From NCBI RefSeq assembly GCF_013376105.1, contig NZ_JAAMFM010000019.1:16019-80018 (forward strand): a DNA stretch of 64,000 bases, read 5' to 3'. The DNA comes from Arthrobacter wenxiniae (lineage in GTDB: Bacteria; Actinomycetota; Actinomycetes; Actinomycetales; Micrococcaceae). This document shows positions 17,759 through 26,259 of this stretch, in pieces (position 1 is the stretch's first letter; every line of letters begins with the position of its first letter). The translations under genes and the position numbers were made by a program. The notes beneath the pieces are model-generated. The model had not been told where the DNA came from and made no database searches. It saw only the letters and a program-made list of their open reading frames with translations.

Positions 17759-18334
17759 ATGACGAGTTGGCGCGATTCACTGAACATCTGGGGACCGGCC
17801 TGGGCGGCCATCCGCGACGTGGAGGATCCCGCCGCCGAGCAGATCCTCGCCTGGCCCGTGGGTGCCGGCGCGATCGCCGCCGGCAGCGCCATGCACCTGG
17901 TGACGGAGGACGCGGCGGCCGCGCGCGAGTTCGCCGCAGCGGCGCGCCTCACCGAAACCGGCGCCGCCGTCCTGCTCTGCGCGCCGACCGACGACCTTGA
18001 CCTGGTCCCCCACATGCCGCCCGAGACGAACCTCGCCGAGGTGCCGCTGGAGAACTACGACGCCGTTGAGGTCGCCTTGTTCGACCGCCCGGTGGCGGGC
18101 GGACGCGTCAAGGTGGCGGACGGACTGGCCGTCCTGGGCGCGCTGCACGTGGATCCGGAGGGGGCGGGGATGGAAGCCGAGCTGGAGTCCGTCATGATTG
18201 CCTCGCTGGGCGAGGAGGCGTTCCTGCACGGCGCCGACGTCCTGTATTTGGTGGCCGCTTCCGCGCAGGCCGCACGGCTTGCCGCCGTTGAGGGCTGGAC
18301 CCAGGTGGCGGAGGTCCTCAGCTTCAAGAAATAG
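17759..18334 (+). CDS. Divergent GNAT-like protein
   Basis: 191 residues from ATG 17759 with an AAGG element 9 bases upstream. The C-terminal half has the order expected of a GNAT acetyltransferase: strand and loop LAVLGALHVDPEGAG, helix EAELESVMIASLGEEAF, strand ADVLYLVAA and helix AQAARLAAVEGWTQVAEVLSF. The usual acetyl-CoA loop Q/RxxGxG/A is degenerate (PEGAGME), so catalytic activity is doubtful. The gene stands alone after kynA, 97 bases downstream. GNAT assignment is an inference from predicted fold order rather than a sequence match. Confidence 0.6.
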   Translation: MTSWRDSLNIWGPAWAAIRDVEDPAAEQILAWPVGAGAIAAGSAMHLVTEDAAAAREFAAAARLTETGAAVLLCAPTDDLDLVPHMPPETNLAEVPLENYDAVEVALFDRPVAGGRVKVADGLAVLGALHVDPEGAGMEAELESVMIASLGEEAFLHGADVLYLVAASAQAARLAAVEGWTQVAEVLSFKK

Positions 18335-18337
18335 CTG

Positions 18338-18384
18338 TCCGGGGGGGCCCGCGGGGGACCCGGTTCCGGGGCCCCCGGGCGAAA
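18338..18384 (+). terminator. GC-rich hairpin after the GNAT-like gene
   Basis: CCGGGGGGGCCC and GGGGCCCCCGGG face each other across about 17 bases and are followed by CGAAAATACC. The stem is imperfect because the G-run is longer than its partner. Position right after the stop at 18334 fits a terminator. Confidence 0.4.
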
Positions 18385-18491
18385 ATACCTTGAGCCTGCG
18401 CCCCGCCAGCTTCTCCCGGCGCGGCGGCCTGCAACCACCGTGGGTAATACAGCTAGGCTGACGTGGCACGCAAGCGAAGTCCACGCAAGTA

Positions 18492-18921
18492 GTGGTGAGC
18501 GAGAAATGGCAGGACGCGCCACGGCCCGACGGCTATGAGAAGCAGCTGGGCGAGCGCGACGACGGCTGGCTGGTGCGCACGACGCCGCTGGCCGAGGGAC
18601 TTCAGGTGCACCGTGAACGCGCCGGCGCGCCCGCTTATCGCCGGCTGCATCAAGCCGCGGCCGAACACGTCGGAGGAGGAGCGCCGGGACCATGCCGCTT
18701 CTTCCATGCTCACCTGCGCGTTGGGCTGCGACGCCCTGTACGAGTGGGGTTACATCGTCGTTGACGCCGGGGGAAAGATCCGCGCCGGCCAGCCCGCCGA
18801 GACCGGGCGGATCGAGGACGCCGTGAACAGGCTGGTGGGGCGCAACTGCACCGCGTTCAATGAACAGACCGCGGCGTGCTTCGGTGAAAATCAAAGGCTC
18901 ATGTTGCCGCAGCAGCCGTAG
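18492..18921 (+). pseudogene. HNH endonuclease relic
   Basis: A frame from GTG 18492 reads SEKWQDAPRPDGYEKQLGE. Around 18600 similarity continues in the +1 frame: CTVNAPARPLIAGCIKPRP, SEEERRDHAASSMLTCALGCDALYEWGYIVVD, then NRLVGRNCTAF, to a stop at 18921. This is the C-terminal pattern of HNH-type endonucleases (C...LL.A.HIKPR...CALGCD.L.E.GYI). The active-site His before IKPR is replaced by Cys and part of the N-terminal region is absent, so the gene is frameshifted and catalytically dead. The assignment rests on my recall of the family pattern. Confidence 0.6.
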
Positions 18922-19080
18922 GCGGGATCCCGCCGGCTCCGTCGGACGGGCCGCCCGGCACGGCATGGCAGAATTGGTGGTGGCCCGGGTGCAGACGGGC
19001 CCAGTGATAATACAGCCGGCCGCCACCTCATGCGGGGGCGGCTGGGCGAACCACTTACAACCGATTTGAGACTGCCTGCC

Positions 19081-19818
19081 ATGCCTTCGCTGCAAAACAA
19101 TGCCACCACCCCCGAAACCGGCGCCACTGCCGGGGCTGCGGCCGCCCCCCAAGCCGGCCCCCGCTTTGCCGACGTCGGAAGCCGGTACTACGGCATCCTG
19201 CTGGCGAGCATGGCCGTGATCGTCATCCTCTCCAACATTGGCGCCTCCAAGGGTGTCCTTTTTGGGCCGATCGTGACCGACGGCGGCTTCTTCCTGTTCC
19301 CGTTCGCCTACATCCTGGGCGACGTGATCAGCGAAATTTACGGTTTCAAGATGGCGCGCAAGGCCATCTTCACCACGTTCGCGCTGTCCATTTTTGCGTC
19401 GCTGAGCTACTGGGTGATCATCGCGCTGCCCGGCTTCACCGACGACTACGGCGTGGCCAAGCAGCACGCCCTGGTGGACGCCCTTGGCCCGGTCCCGCAG
19501 ATCGTGCTGGCCAGCCTGCTCGCGTTCCTGGCCGGACAGACCATCAACTCGCTCATCATGGTCCGGCTCAAGGCCCGCCAGGGGGAACGGAAACTGTGGA
19601 TGCGCCTCATGGGCTCCAGCGGCGTGGGTGAATTCATCGACACGCTCATCTTCTGCACGATTGCCGCGCCGGTCATCGGCATAGTCGGCTTTGGCATGTT
19701 CGCCAACTACGTGCTCGTGGGATTCCTGTACAAGGTGGGCGTGCAATACCTGCTGGTCCCCGTCACCACCCTGGCGATCGGCTGGTTCAAGCGGCACGAA
19801 CCGACATACGCCGTCTGA
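19081..19818 (+). CDS. Queuosine precursor transporter (YhhQ/COG1738 family)
   Basis: 245 residues from ATG 19081. After an Ala/Thr-rich N-terminus of ~40 residues come six membrane segments. Family signatures: LSNIGASKGVLF, the Pro-Phe-Ala-Tyr helix FPFAYILGDVISEIYGF, and SSGVGEFIDTLIFCTIA. These vitamin-uptake-like proteins import queuine, preQ1 or preQ0 for tRNA modification. The tRNA-guanine transglycosylase that would use the base lies 2.8 kb downstream at 22619-23974. No queuosine biosynthesis genes are in the window, which fits salvage. I searched the 5' region for a preQ1-type riboswitch and saw none. Confidence 0.88.
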   Translation: MPSLQNNATTPETGATAGAAAAPQAGPRFADVGSRYYGILLASMAVIVILSNIGASKGVLFGPIVTDGGFFLFPFAYILGDVISEIYGFKMARKAIFTTFALSIFASLSYWVIIALPGFTDDYGVAKQHALVDALGPVPQIVLASLLAFLAGQTINSLIMVRLKARQGERKLWMRLMGSSGVGEFIDTLIFCTIAAPVIGIVGFGMFANYVLVGFLYKVGVQYLLVPVTTLAIGWFKRHEPTYAV

Positions 19819-19834
19819 CGCTGCCAGTGCAGGC

Positions 19835-19881
19835 GGAGCCCTGCGGGGAAAGCGCAGCGCCACGCCTCCCCGCAGGGCTCC
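19835..19881. terminator. Strong bidirectional hairpin between convergent genes
   Basis: GGAGCCCTGCGGGGA and TCCCCGCAGGGCTCC form a 15-bp perfect stem with a 17-base loop. It sits in the 87-base gap between the convergent transporter gene and membrane-protein gene and would stop transcription in both directions. Confidence 0.7.
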
Positions 19882-19905
19882 CGCCGGCCGGGCCGGCGGC
19901 CCCCG

Positions 19906-20646
19906 CTATGAACCGTCCACCTCGAAGAGGGACCGGTGCGTCGGCATCGCCCGGCCCGGGGCCGCCGCCGGCGCGGCAGGCGCTGCATCCCTCGCCCGCA
20001 GCGCCAGCCCCATGGGCACGAACGTCGCCAACAGCGCCGCCGCCCCCACCAGGGTGGGCACCGGCCCGCCCATGAAGTTCGTGACGATGAACGCCACGGC
20101 TGCCACGGGGACCCACACGGGCACGGCCCTGGCCATCCGCAGTCCCAGTGCCAGCAGCAGCGTCCCGAACGTCAGGCCCGCCAGAAACACCCACAGCAGC
20201 ACGGATCCCAGCACATAGCCGTCCTCGGCCGCGACCAGTTGTTCAACGGCGTCCGCCGGCAGCCCGCTGTCCGCTGCCGAGCCAAGGACGCCAAAGAACA
20301 AGGCAAAGTGCCCCACCCCGACGGCCATGCCAACGGCCAGCAGCAGCGAGCCCAGCGCGGCCAGCACGCGGGCGGGCCGTGGCGTGCGGGTCCCGGCCGC
20401 CGCTTTCGAGCCGGGCAGCGCTCCGGCCGCCAGGAGTCCCGGGATCCACAGGACAGGGCCGGCAATGGCCAGTGCCGCAGCCAGCAGCCACAGGCCGGGG
20501 CCGCCGGAGACCATGGCCAGCGTGTCAGCAAAGCTGCCGTCCCCAGGCTGGTTCACGAGGGCCAGAAGGTTGCCGGCCACCAGCGTGGCCGTTCCCGCCA
20601 GCAGGCTGGCGCAGGCAACGTTTCGGCTAAGCCAGGAAATGTTCAT
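19906..20646 (-). CDS. Seven-helix membrane protein of unknown function
   Basis: 246 residues from ATG 20646, which has AAGG 9 bases upstream; ATG 20652 is possible. It contains about seven hydrophobic helices, with a long extracytoplasmic-looking loop DSGLPADAVEQLVAAEDGY in the middle, and a hydrophilic tail with APAAPAAAPG. No catalytic motif is visible. It is divergent from the histidine kinase gene with 154 bases between starts, so it is a plausible target of that two-component system. This arrangement of a membrane protein divergent from a NarL-type system is common, but the link is inferred. Confidence 0.7.
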   Translation of the reverse strand: MNISWLSRNVACASLLAGTATLVAGNLLALVNQPGDGSFADTLAMVSGGPGLWLLAAALAIAGPVLWIPGLLAAGALPGSKAAAGTRTPRPARVLAALGSLLLAVGMAVGVGHFALFFGVLGSAADSGLPADAVEQLVAAEDGYVLGSVLLWVFLAGLTFGTLLLALGLRMARAVPVWVPVAAVAFIVTNFMGGPVPTLVGAAALLATFVPMGLALRARDAAPAAPAAAPGRAMPTHRSLFEVDGS

Positions 20647-20800
20647 CGTCATTGACCTTTCCATCAAATGCTCGGAGATTTGACCTTCAGGATGACCCCG
20701 GTGCCCGGCCCGCGGCGTCCGCACTGCGGGCTAAATCGCGGCTTCGTTGTCCGCCAAAAGGGGGACGACGGCGGCCCCGCCGAGGTCCTAGGATGAGGGC

Positions 20801-21958
20801 ATGGCAGGCAGGCTGGCAGTGTGGCGGAACGCCCGGCCGGGAGGCTTTCCGGTCCCGGACGTGGCACTGGCCGCGCTCCTGTTCGTGATCGCCGTGGCGT
20901 CCGCCGCCACCGGGCGACCCGATGAGGGGCCGCTGGTAATCACCGTTCCGGCCGCCGTTGCCATGACGGCCCCGCTCGCCTGGCGGCGCAAGATCCCGCT
21001 GCTTCCCGCCCTGGCCGGTGCCGCCGCAAACCTCTTCCAGGGCTGGCTGGCAGAAACGCCCGGGTCGCTGTGGTCGCTGGTGGTGTTCGCCGTCGCCATG
21101 TACTCGGTGGCGGCTTGGAGTTCCGAAGGTTTCGCGGCCGTGGGCGGCGCCGTGCTGCTGGCTGCCCTGCTGGGAGGGGAATGGCTGGCGCGCGGACCCG
21201 ACTACCTGTTCATCGTCCTGGTCTTTGGCGGCATTTGGCTGCTGGGACGCGCCGGCCGCCTCTGGCGCAGCCGCCTGACATTCCAGCAGCTGCACGAACG
21301 CGATGCCGCCCGCCTGGCCGTGGCCGAAGAACGACTTCGCATTGCCCGCGAACTTCACGACGTGCTTGGCCACAGCATGAGCGTGATTGCCGTGCAGGCC
21401 GACGCCGCCGGCGCCGCGCTGGACAGCGTGCCCGATCTTGCCCGCGGGCCATTGCGCGTCATCCATTCCACGGCCAGGGGATCGCTCGCCGAGATCCGCG
21501 CCATGCTTGACGTTCTGCGCGGTGAGGACGGCGGGGCCGCGCCCGGCCTCAGCCAGCTCGGGCCACTCCTGGACGGCAACGCGCTGGCCGGGCTGCCTGT
21601 GACACAACGGATCTCCGCGGATCTGCCGACCCTGGAACCGGCCGCGGACCTGGCCCTCTACCGGGTGGTGCAGGAGTCCCTGACGAATGTCCTCAAGCAT
21701 GCCGGCATGATCCCGACCAGCGTGTCCGTGCAGCGTGTGGGCGGCGGGGTGGAGGCAGAGATCCGCAACGCGCCGGGCAATGTACGCGCCGGGGGTCCAG
21801 GCAGCGGCTATGGCCTGCAGGGCCTGCGCGAGCGGATGCAGCTGGCGGGTGGAACGCTCGATGCCGGTCCCCTGGACGACGGCGGCTGGCGGGTTTGCGC
21901 GCGCATCCCCGGCCCGGGGTCTCCGCCCCGCGGCGCCGTGGGAGGGGAGGGCAGGTGA
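20801..21958 (+). CDS. Sensor histidine kinase, NarL/DesK-like (HisKA_3)
   Basis: 385 residues from ATG 20801. The N-terminal ~150 residues hold four to five membrane helices with little extracytoplasmic sequence, so it probably senses within the membrane. A coiled linker follows (QQLHERDAARLAVAEERLRIARELHDVLGHSMSVI), carrying the phosphoacceptor His in ELHDVLGH. The ATPase domain has RVVQESLTNVLKHA (N box) and GSGYGLQGLRERM (G box). The stop overlaps the response regulator start (GTGA), so the two are translationally coupled. Confidence 0.92.
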   Translation: MAGRLAVWRNARPGGFPVPDVALAALLFVIAVASAATGRPDEGPLVITVPAAVAMTAPLAWRRKIPLLPALAGAAANLFQGWLAETPGSLWSLVVFAVAMYSVAAWSSEGFAAVGGAVLLAALLGGEWLARGPDYLFIVLVFGGIWLLGRAGRLWRSRLTFQQLHERDAARLAVAEERLRIARELHDVLGHSMSVIAVQADAAGAALDSVPDLARGPLRVIHSTARGSLAEIRAMLDVLRGEDGGAAPGLSQLGPLLDGNALAGLPVTQRISADLPTLEPAADLALYRVVQESLTNVLKHAGMIPTSVSVQRVGGGVEAEIRNAPGNVRAGGPGSGYGLQGLRERMQLAGGTLDAGPLDDGGWRVCARIPGPGSPPRGAVGGEGR

Positions 21959-22659
21959 CGACCGTCGTGCTCGTGGATGACCAGCAGCTGATTCGGGACG
22001 GGTTCAAGCTGATGCTCAACCTGGAACCGGACCTTGAGGTGGTGGGTGAGGCGGGCGACGGGAAGGCGGCACTGGCGCTGACGGCGCAACTGCATCCCGA
22101 CGTCGTCCTTATGGACATCCGGATGCCGGTCATGGACGGTCTGGAGGCCGTCCGGAGGCTTGCCGCGGCGCACACCGCGGCCGCCATTCTGGTCCTGACC
22201 ACCTTTGACTTGGATGAATATGTTTTTCAGGCCCTGCGCGACGGGGCCCGCGGCTTCCTCCTGAAGGACGCGCCCAGGGAGCAACTGGTCCACGCCGTCC
22301 GGGCGGTCGCGGCTGGGGAGTCGCTGCTGGCGCCGGCCATCACCCGGCGCTTGATTGAGCGGTATGTGCGCCGGCCCGCACCCGGCTCCGCACCCGGTCT
22401 GCCGGCGGTCCTGACCGGGCGGGAGCAAACGGTGCTGCGGCTGCTCGCGGGCGGGCTTTCCAACGCCGAAATCGCCGCGGACCTGGTGGTGGGCGAGGCC
22501 ACGGTAAAGACGCATGTGGCCCGGCTCCTGGCCAAGCTGGGTGTCCGGGACCGCGTGCAGGCCGTCATTGCAGCCTACGAGAGCGGCTTTGTGGAGCCGG
22601 GACAGGAGCCCCTGCGGCCTACCGGTTCGGGTAGTAGCGCCGGAGCGTCTCGGCCTTGA
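21955..22659 (+). CDS. Response regulator, NarL/LuxR type
   Basis: 234 residues from GTG 21955. The receiver domain has acidic pair VLVDDQQ, phosphoacceptor Asp in DVVLMDIRMP, Thr in VLTTFD and Lys in FLLKDAP. The output domain is a LuxR-type helix-turn-helix: LTGREQTVLRLLAGGLSNAEIAADLVVGEATVKTHVARLLAKLGVRDR. Partner of the overlapping histidine kinase. The last 41 bases overlap the end of the convergent tgt gene, encoding a low-complexity tail (PTGSGSSAGASRP) that is likely dispensable. Confidence 0.93.
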   Translation: MTTVVLVDDQQLIRDGFKLMLNLEPDLEVVGEAGDGKAALALTAQLHPDVVLMDIRMPVMDGLEAVRRLAAAHTAAAILVLTTFDLDEYVFQALRDGARGFLLKDAPREQLVHAVRAVAAGESLLAPAITRRLIERYVRRPAPGSAPGLPAVLTGREQTVLRLLAGGLSNAEIAADLVVGEATVKTHVARLLAKLGVRDRVQAVIAAYESGFVEPGQEPLRPTGSGSSAGASRP

Positions 22660-23974
22660 AGTCGAAGAACGTGCCGTCCTCGATGGCGAGCCGGGCGTCG
22701 TCGACCATCTTCACCACAAAGCGCTCGTTGTGGATGGACACCAGGGTCGCGGACACCATCTCCCTGGCCTTGAACAGGTGGTGGATGTAGGCGCGACTGT
22801 AGTTGGCGCACGCGTAGCAGTCGCAGCCGTCCACGAGGGGCGCGAAGTCACGCTTGAAGCGGGCGCCGGACAGGTTGAACCGGCCGTCCGGGGTGTAAAA
22901 CGCCGAGGTGCGGGCCACGCGCGTGGGGGAGACGCAGTCAAAGGTGTCCGCCCCGTTTTCGATGGCCGTGAAAATGTCATCGGGTTCGGAGATGCCCAAT
23001 AGGTGGCGCGGCCTGTCCTCCGGCAGTTCCTCCGCGCACCAGCGCACAATGGTGCCGAGGTTTTCCTTCTCCAGCGCCCCGCCGATCCCGTAGCCGTCGA
23101 AGTTCATGGCGCCCAGGTCGCGGGAGGCCTTCCGGCGCAGGTCCTCGTACTGGGCGCCCTGGATCACGCCAAAAAGTGCCTGGTAGGGCTTGCCGAGGCG
23201 TTCCTCCGTGAGCCGGAAGTGCTCCTCGATGCAGCGTTCGGCCCACAGCCGGGTCCGCTCCAGGGACATCTCCTGGTAGGCGCGGGAGTTCAACAGCGTG
23301 GTCAGCTCGTCAAAGGCAAACATGATGTCCGCCCCGATCTGGTGCTGCACCTGCATCGACACCTCGGGGGTGAAGCGGTGCATGTCCCCGTTCAGGTGCG
23401 ACTTGAACCAGACGCCGTCGTCGTCGATGTGGGCCAGCCGCTCCTTGCCCACGGCCACGGAGTCGTCGGCGCCGGCGTGCCGTGAGGCGGCCGCCGCGTC
23501 CATGTTGATGACCTTCTTGAAGCCGGAGCCCAGGCTCATGACCTGGAATCCGCCGGAGTCGGTGAACGTGGGGCCCTGCCAGTTCATGAACGCGCCGAGT
23601 CCGCCGGCTGCGTCGAGGATGTCCGCGCCGGGCTGCAGGTACAGGTGGTAGGCGTTGGCCAGCAGCGCCTGGGCGCCGAGCTCCTTCATGGATTCCGGCA
23701 GCACCGACTTCACGGTGGCCTTGGTGCCGACGGCGATGAACGCCGGCGTCCTGATGGTCCCGTGCGGGGTGGTGATGACCCCCGTCCGCCCCTGGAACGT
23801 GCCCCCGTTAAGTTCGGCGGCGGCGCCCGACGGCGCGCAGCGCCCACCCAGCCGGGTGGTCACCTGGAAACCGAACCCGCCCTGCGTCGCGGGCCGGCCG
23901 GGAACTCCAAGGGGGGCGGCGGGGGCGGTGGTGAGGAGGTCCGCGGCGGGATCGGGGGAAGGCATGGGATCCAT
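22619..23974 (-). CDS. tgt: tRNA-guanine transglycosylase (bacterial type)
   Basis: 451 residues from ATG 23974 (ATG 23965 is also possible). It exchanges guanine-34 of GUN-anticodon tRNAs for a queuine-type base. The catalytic aspartates lie in TFTDSGGFQVMSLG and TFDCVSPTR; the zinc site is the CxCxxC of CDCYACANYSRAYIHHL plus the following His. GVIQGAQYEDLRRKAS and GYGIGGALEKE are family-typical. The ~45-residue N-terminal extension before TFQGRTG is longer than in E. coli Tgt. A queuosine-precursor transporter is encoded nearby, supporting salvage. The 3' end overlaps the convergent regulator gene. Confidence 0.95.
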   Translation of the reverse strand: MDPMPSPDPAADLLTTAPAAPLGVPGRPATQGGFGFQVTTRLGGRCAPSGAAAELNGGTFQGRTGVITTPHGTIRTPAFIAVGTKATVKSVLPESMKELGAQALLANAYHLYLQPGADILDAAGGLGAFMNWQGPTFTDSGGFQVMSLGSGFKKVINMDAAAASRHAGADDSVAVGKERLAHIDDDGVWFKSHLNGDMHRFTPEVSMQVQHQIGADIMFAFDELTTLLNSRAYQEMSLERTRLWAERCIEEHFRLTEERLGKPYQALFGVIQGAQYEDLRRKASRDLGAMNFDGYGIGGALEKENLGTIVRWCAEELPEDRPRHLLGISEPDDIFTAIENGADTFDCVSPTRVARTSAFYTPDGRFNLSGARFKRDFAPLVDGCDCYACANYSRAYIHHLFKAREMVSATLVSIHNERFVVKMVDDARLAIEDGTFFDFKAETLRRYYPNR

Positions 23975-24099
23975 TTTGCCAGTGTTTGCGCCCCGCCCCG
24001 TCCGGCCTGCGAAACAGCAGTGGGGGATCGGCGCGGGGATTGTCCCAAATTTCTGTGGGAATGTGAGCGGCGACACGGGAAAATACTTTCGCCAATAAC

Positions 24100-24113
24100 C
24101 TACCGGTCGGTCG
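24100..24113. promoter_or_regulatory. Possible TetR-type half-site palindrome before the DUF3311/SSS operon
   Basis: CTACCGGTCGGTCG contains the inverted repeat ACCGgtCGGT (24102-24111), similar in its ACCG/CGGT arms to the operator upstream of the MHS transporter. It lies 66 bases before the DUF3311 start. Shorter and less symmetric than the other site, so only suggestive. Confidence 0.3.
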
Positions 24114-24178
24114 TTGGGAGTCCTTACCATGAACGAGTCAGGAAAATTCGAGGACTGCCGAGCCCAAAGGAGCCGCAC

Positions 24179-24487
24179 ATGTCCGCAGCGAACGTCACCC
24201 ACGATTCCCCCACGAGGGGTCCGGCGAAACCCATGCCGTACGTCATCAGCGGCATTCTTCTGGCGGCGGCCATCATCCTGCCGCTACTGGTGCCCCTCTA
24301 CGCCAAGGCCGGCCCCCACCTGTTCGGCTTTCCCTTCTTCTACTGGTACCAGATGATGTGGGTGCCCATTTGCGCCATCCTCATCGGCGCCTCCTACTGG
24401 CTGGTGACGGCCGAGGACAAGCGCCGCCGGGCAGCCGTCAACCAGGCCGTCCGGGGCAAGCACGACGCCGGGGGTGAGGCGAAGTGA
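24179..24487 (+). CDS. DUF3311 small membrane protein, symporter partner
   Basis: 102 residues, ATG 24179 with an AAAGGAG Shine-Dalgarno 6 bases upstream. Two membrane helices: IPYVISGILLAAAIILPLLV-type first helix and a second, FYWYQMMWVPICAILIGASYWLV, with the FPFFYWYQ block typical of DUF3311. Such proteins are encoded directly before SSS-family monocarboxylate permeases and are presumed accessory subunits. Here the stop overlaps the symporter start by 4 bases. Confidence 0.88.
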   Translation: MSAANVTHDSPTRGPAKPMPYVISGILLAAAIILPLLVPLYAKAGPHLFGFPFFYWYQMMWVPICAILIGASYWLVTAEDKRRRAAVNQAVRGKHDAGGEAK

Positions 24488-26196
24488 GCGCCGCACCCGG
24501 CACCCTGGCGGGTGCACTGGCCACCGCCCCGGCGGCGACCCGGGGCGTGGACGTGACGGCGCTCGTCGTCGTCGTCGTCCTGTTTGTCCTGGTGGGTGTC
24601 ATGGGATTCTACGCCGCGCGCTGGCGCGGGGGCGGCACGGACGGGCTGCACTCGCTGGATGAATGGGGACTGGGCGGGCGCAAGTTCGGCTCCTGGATCA
24701 CCTGGTTCCTGCTGGGCGGGGACCTCTACACGGCATACACCTTCGTGGCGGTGCCGGCGGCCATGTGGGCGGCCGGGTCGGTGAGCGGCTTCTTCGCCGT
24801 CCCGTACACGATCGTGCTGTACCCGATCGTGTTCCTGCTGATGGCCCGGCTGTGGTCCGTGTCCAAGCGGCACGGCTTCGTCACCACGGCCGACTTTGTG
24901 GGCGGGCGCTACGGCAGCAGGCCGCTGTCGCTGGCCATCGCCCTGACCGGCATCATCGCCACCATGCCCTACATTGCGCTGCAGCTGGTCGGCATCAAGT
25001 CCGTGTTGACGGTGCTGGGCGTGGGGAGCCCCGGCAACTGGTTCCTCAACGACCTGCCGCTCATCGTGGCGTTTGTGGTGCTCGCCGCGTACACCTACAC
25101 CTCGGGGTTGCGCGCCCCGGCCATGATCGCCGTCGTCAAGGACGTGCTGATCTACCTCGCCGTGATTGTGGCCATCATCTACCTGCCCTCCAAGTTCGGC
25201 GGCTGGGACCACATCTTCGGTGCCGCCCAGGAAAAGATGACCACCGTGAACCCTGCCACCGGCAAGGTCCCCGGGCCGTTCATCCCCGGCGCGGACAGCT
25301 ACGCGGCCTACGCGACACTGGCGCTCGGCTCGGCCATGGCCCTGTTCATGTACCCGCATTCGATCACCGGTGTGCTCGCCACCAAAAGCCGCAACACGAT
25401 CCGCAAGAACGCCGCCGTGCTGCCGCTGTACTCCCTGGTGCTGGGATTCCTTGCGCTGCTGGGTTACGTCGCCATCGCCGCCGGGACCCGCCCGGTGGAG
25501 CTTAACGGCACGACCATCAACCCGCAGCTGGTGGTCCCGCAGCTGTTCCTGGACAACTTCCCGTCCTGGTTCGCGGGGGTGGCCCTGGCAGCCATCGCCG
25601 TCGGGGCACTCGTGCCGGCCGCCATCATGTCCATTGCGGCCGCCAACCTGTTCACCCGCAACATCTACCGGGACTTCTTCGTGAAGGACGCCACGCCGCG
25701 GCAGGAGGCCAAGGTTTCCAAGCTGGCCTCCCTCGTGGTGAAGTTCGGCGCGTTGATCTTTGTGATCGGCCTGGACGCGTCGGCGGCCATCAACATGCAG
25801 CTGCTGGGCGGGATCTGGATCCTGCAGACGTTCCCCGCGATCGTGGCCGGACTCTACACGCGCTGGTTTCACAAGTGGGCCCTGTTTGCCGGCTGGGCCG
25901 TGGGCATCGTCTACGGCACGTGGACCGCGTACAGCGTGGTCAACCCCGTCACGCACGCGCACTTTGGCGGGTCCATCGCGGCCATTCCCGGCACCAGCAC
26001 CAAGGTCTACATCGCCATCACGGCGTTTGTGCTCAACGCGGTGGTGGCCGCTGTGCTGACCCTCATCCTGCGGGCGGCCAAGGTGCCCGACGGCAAGGAC
26101 ATCACGAAGGCGTCCGATTTCGGGGCCAACGAGGACGACCCCGAGGTGACGGCCTTCGCCGCCAGGTCCGTGGACACGACGGGCCCGGTGGTCTAG
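24484..26196 (+). CDS. Sodium:solute symporter (SSS), monocarboxylate-permease type
   Basis: 570 residues from GTG 24484 overlapping the DUF3311 stop. About 13 membrane helices. Early signature DEWGLGGRKFGSWITWFLLGGDLYTAYTF is typical of the MctP/MctC branch that takes up acetate, pyruvate, lactate and other monocarboxylates. The sodium-binding region in the first repeat and the SMAALMY-like segment GSAMALFMYPHSITGVLA are present, as is AIGALVPAAIMSIAAANLF-type sequence (VGALVPAAIMSIAAAN). The C-terminal tail is acidic. The stop TAG falls inside a 15-bp tandem repeat. Confidence 0.9.
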   Translation: MSAAPGTLAGALATAPAATRGVDVTALVVVVVLFVLVGVMGFYAARWRGGGTDGLHSLDEWGLGGRKFGSWITWFLLGGDLYTAYTFVAVPAAMWAAGSVSGFFAVPYTIVLYPIVFLLMARLWSVSKRHGFVTTADFVGGRYGSRPLSLAIALTGIIATMPYIALQLVGIKSVLTVLGVGSPGNWFLNDLPLIVAFVVLAAYTYTSGLRAPAMIAVVKDVLIYLAVIVAIIYLPSKFGGWDHIFGAAQEKMTTVNPATGKVPGPFIPGADSYAAYATLALGSAMALFMYPHSITGVLATKSRNTIRKNAAVLPLYSLVLGFLALLGYVAIAAGTRPVELNGTTINPQLVVPQLFLDNFPSWFAGVALAAIAVGALVPAAIMSIAAANLFTRNIYRDFFVKDATPRQEAKVSKLASLVVKFGALIFVIGLDASAAINMQLLGGIWILQTFPAIVAGLYTRWFHKWALFAGWAVGIVYGTWTAYSVVNPVTHAHFGGSIAAIPGTSTKVYIAITAFVLNAVVAAVLTLILRAAKVPDGKDITKASDFGANEDDPEVTAFAARSVDTTGPVV

Positions 26197-26240
26197 GCCG
26201 GCGCGGTCTGGGCCGGCGTGGTCTGGGCCGGTGGTCCAGA
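26191..26240. repeat. 15-bp tandem repeat at symporter 3' end
   Basis: GTCTAGGCCGGCGCG, GTCTGGGCCGGCGTG and GTCTGGGCCGGTG follow each other from 26191. The symporter stop TAG is the variant base of the first copy; the other copies read TGG there. A slippage event could therefore change the protein end. Confidence 0.7.
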
Positions 26241-26259
26241 CCAGCCGGGGCCCGGGCGG

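Noticed and set aside
18922..19080. preQ1 riboswitch before the queuosine-precursor transporter
   Set aside because: No preQ1-type pseudoknot pattern (short stem plus A-rich tail) could be found by eye.
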